Shown here piece after piece: positions 34,741 through 47,600 of a stretch of 64,000 nucleotides of DNA. The stretch is taken from positions 82,685,561 to 82,749,560 of the forward strand of contig NC_088775.1 in NCBI RefSeq assembly GCF_954871325.1, written 5' to 3'. The position numbers and the translations under genes were made by a program. Numbering within the stretch: position 1 is the stretch's first letter; the number at the start of each line of letters is the position of its first letter. This DNA is from Gordionus sp. m RMFG-2023 (lineage: Eukaryota > Nematomorpha > Gordioida > Chordodea > Parachordodidae). The notes beneath the pieces are model-generated. The model did no database searches. It was not told the origin of the DNA and saw nothing but the letters and a program-made list of their open reading frames with translations.

Positions 34741-35573
34741 TTATTTTTTCACATCACCAAATAATTGATTATAATGTATGTATAAAGAGGTAAATACATG
34801 TTGATTTTCCTCGTCTTCCATCTTTAAAATCTTGAAAAGAGGAGCAGCTTCATCATAATGCTTCTTGGCATCCAGAAAAATTTGCATCTTCGGGGCTTCT
34901 AAAATGGTAGGGGCATTACAACACGAACAATGAGAAACAATATATGTCGGTTGTTCCCAATGTTTAGCACCATATTGAGCATATGCAATATCGTCTACAG
35001 GATTGAAACTAAATATATTCTGATAAACAAATAAAAACAAAAAGGAGAAAAGTAATATAATAATTTATTTACTTGTTCTGCCGAGATATTAGTGATCTTC
35101 GGAATAAATTTTTTCTTGCGCTGTTTGTTTTTTCTCATCTTTTTAGGAGCCTAATTTAAAAAAAAAGTTTTTAAAATATATTATGATGTATACATTATAT
35201 ACATTAGTTGAACCATAAAAAAGGTGTTTGGGAATGTGAATTAAATATAAGCACAAAAAATAATTTAGAGGAGATCGGAGTTAAGTTTAAGCCTTAGGGT
35301 GTGATCAATTCATTTTTTTAAATTTAAGATACTTGGGTATTTTATATACTGTAAAAAAAAAGTTCTAGTACCAATCTTTGAAATTTTAAAGATATGATTA
35401 TTAAATTTAACTCGATTCCCTGGGGGTGCTGTTTAAAAATCTGGTATAAATCATGTTTTATTATATTTTTAATATACCTTTACACTATCAGAAGTTTGGA
35501 ATTCTTTATTGATGCTTAAATTTGTAAAAAGTCTTTCTAAATCATTAGAAAATTTTTTTTGATTGTTTTCCAT
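34741..35573 (-). CDS. Unrecognised three-exon gene, 150 aa, with CxCC motif
   Basis: Exons 35573-35478, 35150-35073 and 35019-34741 join in phase 0 at GT-AG sites and give 150 residues. The start is MENNQKKFSNDLERLF after an AT-rich leader. A lysine/arginine-rich stretch follows (KKMRKNKQRKKKF, about residues 35-47), resembling a nuclear or RNA-binding tail. The C-terminal half is more ordered: NPVDDIAYAQYGAKHWEQP, SHCSCCNAPTILEAPK, then an amphipathic helix-like end. There is no signal peptide or membrane segment. Introns are 327 and 53 nt. I do not recognise the family; the CSCC cluster could bind metal but that is a guess. The gene structure is well supported by phase. Confidence 0.72.
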
Positions 35574-38419
35574 CTTAAAATATCAGATTTAATTTTTAAA
35601 AAAATTATTTGTTAAAAGTTTTAAAATATATAAATAAATATTGTGATTAAAATAGAGGATCTCATATAATATTTAAATTTATATAAAAAAAATTAATTAT
35701 TAAATATATAATAATTTTTATTTAATTGAACAAAGTTGTTAATTGATATCAATTGTTTATTATTTTGCCATTTGTAATGGGCATAACAATATAATAATCC
35801 ATTCTGTTTATTGTAAGGTAAGCGTTAGGGAGAGGATATTTTTTAAAAAAAATTGAACAAATTGTTTTGATAAATACCTTTTAAAGAAACAATTATATAA
35901 TTTACCTTTTTTTAAATGAAATATAACACAAATTATCTGTGGTTCTGATAAATAGAGTGACACACCGATTATAAGCTTTACACTTTAATATCATACTTTA
36001 ACAAATACTATAAAAAAATAATTGAGTTAATTAGAATTTTTAAACGGGAAAGTGATTTTCAAAAAAAAATAATTGGTATTAGTTTTTCTTATTAAATTTC
36101 CGAAAATGTTCATGTTCCATTCGTCTAAATAATAATTCAAAATTTTATCACAAAGACCCATATATAAGGCAACTGTTTATTATCGTTATTTCACATACCC
36201 AAAAAAAAAATATATATATAACTAGTCTATAAAATAAACATTACTAATTAGCTAAAAAATATTCTTCCCTTAAAAACATATGAATGTATCTTACGTAATA
36301 TGCGATAATTTTTTAAAGATTATTTTCTCTTAAAGTATAACATTACAAGGAGAGCAAAATTTGTACAATGGACCTGGGAAAAAAATAATTAAAACTCGGT
36401 TCACAAACTCTGCTCTAGGTTTTGGGGACATATTTTTTAGGGGTTCGCTTTAAGTTCTAGTTAATACCTATTTTTTGAACCTATTTTTAGAAATAGAATG
36501 ATAATTTTTTGGTTAGAGAATGGGTTAATTTTTGTAGTAAGGAGTGGGGTTTACGAATTTCGTTTTTTAACAAATTTTATATGCAGTTAGTTTTTTTTAA
36601 AGACTTTTCTAGATGATTAAAATTTGTAAAATAAGGATCAATGAGGTATGGGTAACCCAGAATTTACGACATACATTAATAATATAAAGGGTTTTAATGA
36701 AGATTAATATATATATATATATATATAAACCAGGATTGCATAAGCAAGCCGATTATATATGGTTCAGCTTAGGTGTTTGGTAAACCATTTTTTTAAATTA
36801 TTTTACTAAAATTTCTGGGAACTTTACTTACAGCCATCTATTCAGGGGGTCAGAAGTTAAATCTACTAGAAATAAAATCCATATTTTATTTCCCTATTTG
36901 ATTATTAATCTTTATAAAATCAAAAAAAAATTTGGGATAGGTGAAAAAAAACAAGGTTAGCATCAATAATGGCTTATAAATTATATATTAATAGGAAAGA
37001 AAAAGAAGACCCCTTGAAAAAAAATCTTCTTGATAAAAATAAAATGTCCAAAAGCCCCTTAGAATTTTTTTAAACTTTTTAAGGTCAAAATGAGGTTAAT
37101 GTGCTTCCATTATTTTTAACATCTTTAGATAATATATATATCTGATGATATTTAGACTCGATTTTTTTTCAGCGGTATAATCATTTCGAATATTCATGCC
37201 AAATTTGGCTTACTTTGATAAGTTGAAATGAATGATAAGTTTAGGATGGAAAATCCAATTAGGTTGGGAAATAGAGATTTCAGAATTTTTATCTGCAGTA
37301 TTTGTCGAGGGATGATATAAATCTGATATTATATGTCGACACAAAAGTGAAATCTAACTCGAACGTTTTTATGCTTATAACTAATAATAGAATAAATCCT
37401 TAAATAACCATAATCTATAGGCTTTTGCTTTTCCGATTTTTTAACAAAATGTAATTAGAAATATATTTACAAAGAGTGTCATTTGATTTTAAATATTTAT
37501 TTTCTTCAAAAGTAAAATGAGGCTAAATTAGTAACAAGCATAAAACTAGTTGTAAAATAAGCACAACTTTTTAGATTCACTTTTTTTTCCCTAACCTTCG
37601 CCCTATAAAATTTTGTATATATATATAACGGAATTGACTCTTAAATCCTCGATTTTGCTATAACTCATTATTAATTTTATCTTTACACGGATTATCGATT
37701 AGCCTTTTTTCTCCAACCCTATCGAATTAATATTATGAAAAGGCCTATACATTTCGCACATTTTTATTATCCCATATATCCATATCTCCCGTTTCCTACC
37801 TTCTCAAGACGCATCACATATTACTTGATATAGATAACTTATTATAATTGGATTATTGATACAACTAACACAAAGAAAAGGAAGATTATTTCATTTCGCT
37901 CTTATTGCCCTATATCCCTATATTCTCCGTTCCCCACCTTTGCATTATAGCGGTCTTAGTAAAAAATAAAAATAAATTCGTCAAAATTGGTTGAACCCGC
38001 TCTTTCTACTCAACTTCTCCATATCGGCGAGGTCTAACTATTTTCTTGATAAGTATAGTATGTCCAAATTTGCATTTGAATTAATATTCACTCTTTCCCA
38101 TTCTTCTTCTCTTTCCACAGTACAACAGTATGTCCTAGAACATTCTAATATCTACCCCACTCACCCTAACGTGTTCACAACTTGTCCATAGTGAAAACTG
38201 ATTGATATTTGGTAAAATAATCAACCGCCTTAATTTCTTTTGTTTTCTTGTTTTTAATAATACTTTTTATACTACATGCATATTTTATTTTTTTTCCAGC
38301 TTTGGTCTTATTTTACTTCGTTTTTTTAAAAAAAAACTAACATATCATAAGCTTTTGTTTATTTTATTCTTCCTAAAATACCCCCACCCCCTTATTATAT
38401 TACTCTTTTTAATATCTTC
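35574..38419. other. Intergenic, nothing recognised
   Basis: AT-rich. An (AT)n run lies at about 36709-36727. At 37750-37815 and 37893-37940 two related segments (TTTCGC, CCCATAT/CCCTATATCC, CTCCC/CTCCGTT) suggest an old partial duplication. Confidence 0.4.
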
Positions 38420-40960
38420 ATGTTTTTCCCCCATCCAAAGCCGATGGTAAACGTTTATTGTCATGTGTGCTTAAAAGCGATTTCACATAATTTAAATGGC
38501 ACTTTAGGAAACATTATTCACCCGCATGCCTTAATTCTGAAAAAATTTTCCCTCCCATCTCTACCAGATCCTTTTATTAGATGTCTTCACTCGCTTGACC
38601 CCGGTCCTGATGGTAGATCTTCAAGCTTTGTTGATTTATATATTATTACACATAAGGCCCCACTTCTAGAATTCCGATAGCAGCCCGAGAATTGATTTCA
38701 AAGTTCCTCACTTCTCTTATAAATAATTTGAATTCAGATTTCTCCTCAATATCCTATGGTTAGACCTGATTAGTTTTTGTTTTCGAGTTCTAGTTAGCCC
38801 AAAAATAAAATAAATAATTTATCAGCCTCAATTAAGGAGAAAGTTTCCAATTTTGATAATACTATCATTGATGAATTTACTCAATCTAATTATTTAAATC
38901 CTAACTCTTTCTGCAGGAAATTGATCTTTGAAAAATTAGACCTTGGAGTTATTATAGGTGTTGGCAGAATTTTGATTTCTGATGATATTACTTCTATTAT
39001 CAATGCTTCAATAACTTCTTGAAAAATATCCATTGGCATCCTCTTTTAAAATTCACCAGCATGGCCCATCTCCTATTTTCTTTGCCTGTGATGAAGTTCT
39101 TAAGTGCTTGAGGTTTTTTAAAAAAGGGACGACAGGTGGTTTAGAGGGGTTCAGACCTGATTTTTGTTTATTTGATCTAATGCTTTGAAAATGGTTTTAT
39201 TAACCCTTTACTAAAATCATTAATCGAACTTTGTAATGATATTTTCTTACGCGAAGTTCCTCTTTTGTAAATCATTAACCAAATTTGATAGAGATATTAG
39301 ACCCATAGCCATAGGGTCATCTTTTAGTCGATTAGTCGCCAAGGATATAGTAAATAGGATACTTTCTAAGGAGTTCCCTTCAATTTCTCTTACAATTAGA
39401 TTTTGGAGTTAGAGGTAGGTGCGAAGTTGCCTCACATGTAGAGCATACTATAAACAATAAGGCGGATAAAGTTTTCTGCACGTTAAACTTTAGAAATACC
39501 TTCAACAGTATTCATAGGAGCTCATTATAATCTTCTTTCTTGCAATATTTCCCCAAATCGGAATTTACCTAATTTCTGTTATGGATTTCCCTCGTTACTA
39601 AAATCGGGGAATATTCCAAATCCTCTGAAGAAGGGATTCAGTTGCACTTTATTATAGGTATTCAGAATTTGATCGAAGATTTAAAGCATTATTTCAAATT
39701 AGACCTAAATTTATGGTATCTCAACGATGGCTCTTTTGGCGGATCTGTACCCAATGTTATGTCTGTTATCGAGAACGTTATAATGGTAACTTCAAAATTT
39801 CTTTCCTTAAATAGAAAAAAATGCAAGATATCCTCTCTCAGCAATAAGGATATTATCTCTCACACAGACTTTAGAATCATTCCGTTCGAGGACATCTTCC
39901 TTTTAGGTTCTCCTATCGGCTTTTCAACTTCCTTTTGTCAATGTTTTTTTGACAATTTGATTCAATCTCTTTTTATTTCTCTAAAAAATCTTTATCATCT
40001 TCCCACATATTCGTTTTTTTCCTCACCAAAAAATGTTTTTTCTTTCCTAAATTGCACATCTTTAAATCTTTCCCGGCTTTCCAACATAATTTCCTCCTCC
40101 CAACCCCTTTTAGTTTTAAAGTTTTCTAATTTTAATTGATCATTTACTTCTTTACCGGCTTACCAGGGATGACTTAGATTTTCACCACCCTACCCCCCCC
40201 CCCCCAAATTTAATGGCAAGTGTTTGTTTTCTTTTTTTATGGATATCTTTTAATAACTTTATTTCCTCGCTTATAGAGTTGAATGATCCACTTTTAGCTT
40301 CGGTCAAACAATCTTTGCTTACTTTAGTTCTCCAAGGGTCCGATCATCCCGTTTCCAGTCATTTAAAAAGCTTCCTAGTTACCATGTTTCAATGTGCATC
40401 TGAAAAACTTTGTTTGTATGCCGATCTAACTAACCTTCAACTATTCAGAAATGCAAAAAAATTATAGCGGCCATGAATGGATAGATGCAATTCCGAGTAA
40501 GAAAAAGTTAATGTTACTCACAAACGATTAGCTTCAAATTGCCATTAGCTAGGTTGTTTTATCCCGTCTGTTGACATTTGTGCTGTCGCAATAAGCATGT
40601 TGATCCATTTTCCAGGCATAGTTTCTCTTACCTTAAAGCCAGCGGCCATTTTTTGCGACATGTCAATCTAAATATGATCAGAAAATCTTTATTTTACGCC
40701 ACTTTCCCTAATAGGTTTGAGCCGTTAGGTCTCCTAAATGAGGATGGTAAGCGTCCCGATGGCATGTCTTTAACATCTTGGCTCGGCGGCAAAAGACTTG
40801 TCTGGTATATGTCATGTGCTATTTATTTCCCTCTAATAGAAACTCTGACCTCTTGGAACTTCAAGAAATTAAAAAATGCAAAAAATATAGGCTCTTCTAA
40901 ATTTCTTTTACAGTCCCCAATCCCTAAAATTTTTTAATAAAATTGGGTAAGAAAATTTTA
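38420..40960 (+). mobile_element. Decayed LINE with possible restriction-like endonuclease C-terminus
   Basis: Pieces on the plus strand in element order: an N-terminal CHVCLKA finger-like start (about 38460) and LHSLDPGPDGRSS (about 38590); RT pieces DIRPIAIGSSFSRLVAKDI (about 39292), FGVRGRCEVASH (about 39405) and LWYLNDGSFGGS (39711-39746, the YxDD box as YLND); then a C-terminal frame (40578-40937) with FLRHVNLNMIRKSLF and EPLGLLNEDGKRPDG. That C-terminal block is a widespread LINE-associated module I remember from invertebrate genomes; its E, PD and K spacing resembles a PD-(D/E)XK nuclease (inference). There are many frame breaks and no clear ends. A second small fragment of the same family lies at 14.3-15.0 kb. 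Confidence 0.72.
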
Positions 40961-42365
40961 ATAAGGACTGGTTTAAAAACGAATCCCTTTCCCTCAAATA
41001 AAAATCTCAAATTGAAATCCTAAAAGGGAATTATAAGTGTTTCTTTGAAATACTCCCTTATTCCTCTTATTCCTTTAACACACATAACCCCCATCCCTCC
41101 TATATTATACATTTTGATTTTTTATATTTTGTTTACATTTTAAACTTATGTTTTATCAGTTTTATATTATAATCAAAATTTTATTTTAGTTTCTAAATAA
41201 AAAATATATATCACAAAAATTATAGCAAAAATTTATTCATATATTTGTTTATGATATATCGATTTATTTAAATTCATAATATATAACTATATTCTAATCT
41301 TAAACTATAATATAATAAAAATAAAAAGGCACCGATACTTTAAAAAAGGACTATAGGTTTTCTCAAAAAACACAAATAATTATATTTTAGAATAGTAATT
41401 TGAATTTTTTGCTTTAAAATAAAAATTTCTTGGGTTATGATGTAAAGGCTTTTAATTTACTGCCTCTATTTTTTAAAAATTTATAAGTTCTATAGAGATA
41501 ACGATTGGTAAAAAAACTAAAAAATTATAATTTGTTAATTTCAAATATTATTTTTTTTCTCGGCTATATCAATCGAATTAGAATTTACTTTTTGGAAATA
41601 AAAATACGCATGTGAAGTTCCAAATAAGGATTTCGTCAAAGACCAAGATACATAAGTTAATTGACCGTAAGCCATTATTTGATGATAAATTAGCAGGCTT
41701 CAGGAAGTTTGATATTTGGACCCTAGCAAGAGAAGCCTTGCATGTCTGCCTTGATTATATACAATTAAGACCATGTTTTCCTTTGGAATTAACCGATGTA
41801 TTAGGGGTTGTTTTATTTTATAATTTCTAAATAAATTATATACTTATTTTTTTTCCATTTAAAATATTTTTTCACTATTTTGTTTTTGCTTAACTTTTTA
41901 TTAAGGAAATTATAATAATAAAATAATTTAATACCACGAGGAAAAAAATATTCATTTATAATTTGCCCAAATTTTTTTTAAGAAAGCTATTAAAATATCA
42001 TATTAATCTATTTGTTTAAATGGGTGTTAATTACTTACAAATTGGATGCTAATTTTGGAAAAATAGGATGCTTTGCTAAGCCATTTTTCGAATTTATACC
42101 AATTTTGTAATAAGAGCTACTTTTGCACTTTTAACTGCCCATTAGCCCCCAAAATTAAAGATAACCTAATTCGCCAAGTCCTTAACAAAGGCAAACAAAT
42201 CTTCAACTTTAAAACTTAGAGGGATAAATCTAGAGAACAAAAAACGCCCTAATAGAAAACCCCCCACCAGAAATTATGTCGACCTAGATCCTATATCGGA
42301 CTATCAATAATCACATCGTCTATGTTAAAATTAAGTATAATATAAAAAAAACTCTACCAAATGTA
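40961..42365. other. Intergenic with one unexplained open frame
   Basis: Mostly AT-rich. At about 41612-41830 (+) a stretch of about 70 codons reads IHKLIDRKPLFDDKLAGF, then WTLAREALHVCLDYIQLRPC. Its residue mix is more protein-like than chance frames here, and it follows an AAG that could be an acceptor. No partner exon was found. Confidence 0.3.
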
Positions 42366-43330
42366 CAACGCTATTTAATCACTAAATTTAATAACACAAC
42401 TCTAAAACTAATAAATCTTCAACTCCAAATTTTATTTGCCAACTAAATATATTATGAAAAAAACAAAAATTAAGAATTGATTGTGCTAATGGATATAGAT
42501 TATCATTATCAGCATGCGGTAAAACAATTTCTGGGAAATATGGAAACTCGATAAAGACTACAGAGACGAATCGTTGACGATGGGTACAGATAATTAATAT
42601 TCGTTCAAACTCGATACTACGGAGACAAGTCATTAACTTTGAGCAGATAACAATATTTCAAACTCGATGAAGATTACGGAGGCAAATCATTAAAGTTGGT
42701 TCAAGATAACTAATATTCGATCATAAACGATGCAGCCAAGGCCTACTTCAGCGAGATTATTGGTAATTTGAAAAGGAAACCACTATACTATCAAAGATAT
42801 TGGAAGGAAGATAAAATATGTCGGTTCTTGTGAAATATTATGGAATTCTATATTATTCAGATAAGAAGAAAAAATATATATTCTTCAAAATTTTCAATAT
42901 TTGATGGTTAATTGATAATAAAATAGTTTGGAATTAATGATAATCGGTAATAGAAATTCAAAATTTATAAACCTGAATATTTGACACGATTGAGAGAACC
43001 CATGATGAATTAGATTAAAAGTATGCCTATTCTAAAGTCAACGGGGTCAGGAATATGGGGGTTGAACGAGCTCATTTATGGAAGGCGTGTCATATTAATA
43101 TTTAAAATTATTTATATTTAAAAAATTATTTTGTTTAATATTAAATAGTCGCTGAATTTTATATATCAGGTGTAGAACTCATGATTTCTGTAAAGTATAA
43201 AAAGAACGAATTTTATATTTATAATTAATTTTTTAAAAAAAAATATATTTAGTTAGCGAATAAAATTTGGAGCTGATTTATTAGTTTTAGAGTTATGTTG
43301 TTAAATTGAGTGAGTTATTATACCGTTGTA
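42366..43330. mobile_element. Inverted-repeat element of about 0.95 kb
   Basis: About 75 bp at 42378-42452 (CACTAAATTTAATAACACAA, then CTCTAAAACTAATAAATC and TCCAAATTTTATTTGCCAAC) recurs inverted at about 43240-43313, around 85 percent identical. The interior contains a three-copy repeat of about 64 bp (42543-42725: ACTCGAT-AAGA-TAC-GAG). No target duplication could be established. Confidence 0.6.
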
Positions 43331-44646
43331 CTACTGGTAGACTTGTTTTTTTATTGTACTTAATTTTCACAATCTAATATTAAAACCATTCTACATAACA
43401 AAATATTAAAATACTCATTCCATTAATTAGCACATTAATTTTTTAATTTCTTACATATTATATATATTTTTTTAGTTTATAAATTATATTTTTTATATAT
43501 ATTTTTACAATGTTACGACTTTGAAATAAACTAATAATATAAATTAAATAAATATGTATTTTATATAAATGTATCTGTTATATAATATTAGTAAAAAATA
43601 ATATAAGTGGATATATTATAGTAACAGTTTATAAAGAGGGGTATATTTCCAAGGAGGCTACAGAGGACTAAGTCCCGCCTGCTAATTCTTTGACTTTTCC
43701 TTTCCAAATTTTGAGGAGAGGCTGAGCGCTCCGCCAAGAAATTTTAATATTTTTTAAAAAGTGTTAAATTTTAAACAATTTTTTTCTTCTTTGTTATAAA
43801 AACTAAAATTTTTATATAGTCAAAAATAATTTTGCAAAATTTTTTAATTTTAATATCTTTTTTATAACCACATAGAAGTTAGGGTATTGCCACAAAATCT
43901 AGAATAAATATTAAGCGTTTTGGCATCCCGAAAATCTAAATAAAAAAATATATAAAATATTTGGCCAAAATCACAAAAATGTAAGAAAAATATAAATAAG
44001 AACCTTGCGCTATTTGGCGAGAAACGAATAAAAGGAATCTGCCAAATACTCTATAAATATAAACGATTGCTAGGCTTCCAATATATAGAGGAAGATATTC
44101 CTAATGAAAAATTTAAAAAATTCTTTAACTGCGGGCTTCTAATGAATTTGATTATGATAGATAATTGAGCGAGTTTAAGAATAAATAATTTGTCAAATTT
44201 AGTGTTTACAAATATTATTGGACCTTTGATATCGAAATGTATTTCATATCTACCTATTAAAATGTGGTATAGAGGAAATATCGTGGGCCAAATAAGATTT
44301 TTTCAAAAAATAAGACCAAGTAAATCAAGAAATGAAAGATATATGGGAATTTTTTGAATACATATTTAATTTGTGTCATAATTATTAAAATATAATATAA
44401 ATAAAGAAATTATTTATATTCGTAATTAAAAAAATTGATTTTATGTATACAATATTTTCTGATAATATATAAAATATTGTAGCTCCACCTTCCAAGTCAA
44501 ATTTTTAAGCAATTTACAACTGCTTATATAGTTGTAGTTGATTCTTAGTATAGCTGCGTTGCTAAACTAGTCAACGTTTAAGACTCATCTGATAAACCAT
44601 TTAATTTAAATACCAAACGTCTATCTATCGCACATATCTTTAAAAA
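43331..44646. other. Upstream intergenic region of FTSJ3, nothing recognised
   Basis: AT-rich; includes a less AT-rich patch at 43650-43740 (GGAGGCTACAGAGGACTAAG). No exon or element ends seen. Confidence 0.4.
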
Positions 44647-47600
44647 ATGGGGAAAAAGTTAAAAACTGGAAAATCTAGGAAAGATAAATATTACAAATTA
44701 TCCAAAGAAATAGGTATTTAGATTAATTATTTGAAAATTTTTAATTTATTTTTAAGGATACAGATCGAGGGCAGCATTTAAGCTTATTCAATTAAATCAA
44801 AAATATTCATTTCTTCAAAATAGTACTGTTTTATTAGATTTATGCTGTGCACCTGGAGGTTGGTTACAAGTGGCAGCAAAAACATTACCAGCCTCGTCTG
44901 TAATTATTGGTAATATAATTAATATTACATTATAGTATCTTAAAATCATATTAAGGAATTGATCTTGCTCCTGTGAAATCTCTACCTAATGTGGAATTAT
45001 TTCAAGAGGATATAACTACAGAAAAATGTCATCATGTAATATATGTAACAATTTTTTAAATTATATTAAAATATTAGTTAATAAAACGATTTTTAAAAAC
45101 ATGCAAAATTGATTGTATATTACATGATGGTGCACCAAATTTAGGAACTAATTGGCTCCTTGATGCTCATTCACAAGGTACAATTAAATTTTATTATATA
45201 AAATATATTTTGAAAATTTTAGTGAGGTTAGCATTTTATGCTTTCAAATTAGCAGTCCACTTTTTGGCTCCAGGTGGTACATTTGTTACAAAGTTATTTA
45301 GGAGTAAAGATTATGATTCATTACTCTGGGTGTTTCGAAAATTTTTTAAAAGTGTTGAGTCAACAAAACCTCAAGCTTCCAGAAATGAATCAGCAGAAAT
45401 CTATGCTGTTTGTCAAGGTTTTATCCATTACAACAAAGTAGACCCAAAATTTTTGGACCCTAAGTTTATTTTTCAGGAAATTGATGACATAATTGTTAAA
45501 AATGCAATTGAAAATAAATTAGATGATAATAAAAACGATAATATAGGAAACATGGATCTAGAATTGAAAAATGTTCACTTACCTTTAGAGGATATTGTTA
45601 AAGATAATAATGATATGCCTAAAAGTAAGATTCAAGAAGATGAAACTAAACTTAAACAAATTATAAAGTATGAAATAGGTGATTATAAAGAAATTCAAAA
45701 ATTAAAATTTCGCTTGGAACAAGATTCTAAAGTTATAGTTAATATAGATGATGAGTCTGCCACTCAAAATACTAAAACATTGATATCTGATATAGATTAT
45801 ATACTAGCACATAGCCATAAGAAAATTTTGAAAGAATCTAATTACAAAGAAATTTTATTAATAGATCCTAGAATTAGAAATCATCCTCTGACTACACCCG
45901 AGGTCAAGGCACTATGTTCTGATCTCAAAGTTTTAGGCACTGGTGACATTAGAATATTGATGAGATGGGCATTTAAACTTAAAAAACAGCTCTTTTTAAC
46001 AACTATCAAAAACACTTCCAAGACTTCTGAAACTGATAAAGGTATGATATATATTTTTTGAATAAACAGAAATTACTATTTATACCAATTTTTTTAAAAA
46101 AAAATATTATTTAATATTTTAACAAAAGATTTGGATTTCACTGAAGAAGAAATGGGTGAAAAAAAAATTTTGGCCATAAAGCTAGAATCAGAACAGCTTA
46201 TTAAAATTAAAAGGCGTAAAATAGCTAAAATGAAGGCAAAATTAGCAGAAAGGATGCGTCTCCAAATGGATTTACCTCATGATATCACGGACACAATACA
46301 CAATGATGATCTTTTTGATTTGAAACAAATTAATAAGAAAATGAGTAATATTGTTTTATTAACTATATATTTTATTTATGTGGAGGCTTCTTCGAAGCTA
46401 GTTTTAATAAACTTTCTGTCTAAATTAATTTTTTATGATTATTTTCTATATTTGACAATTTTTTAAACTAATTATGATTCATTATGCTATGAGAACCATA
46501 ATTCTATTCTCATTCAATTATTTTATTTTTGACTTATTTTTTTGGGAGATTGGAATGTTTTTAATTCTAAAAGTAATTGTTGCTATATTCCCTAAACATC
46601 CTTGTTTTTATTCTGCAGCTACCTTTATATTTAAAAAAAACGATCACTATATATTTTAAAAGGAGATTAGTTGGTGACCTGAAGCACAGGCCCATTGCAA
46701 ACGATAGGGCCAAGACTCCAAGCTGTAAAAATTAGACTTTTTTGGATACAGTCATCTTTGTCTCTTGTGGATTGATTTTGATTTTTTTTTTGCTATTTAA
46801 ATTTCCTTCCATTTATCCTGCCAATTTTGCATTCCAATTTTTTGGGTGCTAATCATGGTTTGGATTTCCCTTTTTTAATATTTCTTTTCACTGATTTAGG
46901 TTTTATTTTCTTAGGGCTTAGGTAAATAGGGGTTTGTTAACGTTGTCAAATTTATTTTTGACTAGGGTTCTTTTATGGTTACCTTGATAGCAGAAAGTAT
47001 GACACACCACATTTTATTTATAAAACGTAAGAGTTTTCCATTCAATTTTTTTAACTATCTTTTATATAATATCGAATCTGTGCATCGTCTATTGAGAGGC
47101 ATTCGACATTTAGAAATATCTGATAATATTTTCACCATATCAAATTTATCACCTTCCGTTTGATTTATGGTAGAAGAAAACATTATAGAAAAAATTAAAT
47201 TAAATTTTCCATCTACTTATGATAAACGTTTGCATGCCTGGTGGTTTAATATAGGAACATTAAAATCTTTACATTCTTTCTCATTTTGCAAGCCAATGTA
47301 TAAAAGATCAGCTCATCAAAATTATTAAAAAAATAAAAAAAACTGTTGGAATAATATAAATTTTTTTTTAAATGACATGAACGATAAAAGATATTAATAA
47401 ATAAATTTAATTATAGTCGATAATAATGTTAGAGATCTGCAAATCCCAGGCCAGGCCTGGCCTATTTTCGGAAAATAATTTCAGTTCGGGCTGGGTCGGA
47501 TCTAATATATTTTTATAAAATTACGGGCCGGCCCAGATCAGGCTTAAATTTTTAAATAGATATCATTACGATTTCTTAAAAATTGATATTTTTTAAAATT

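Noticed and set aside
42378-43320. Assignment of the inverted-repeat element to hAT
   Set aside because: Ends begin CACT rather than YARNG and no 8-bp duplication was found, so the superfamily is left open.
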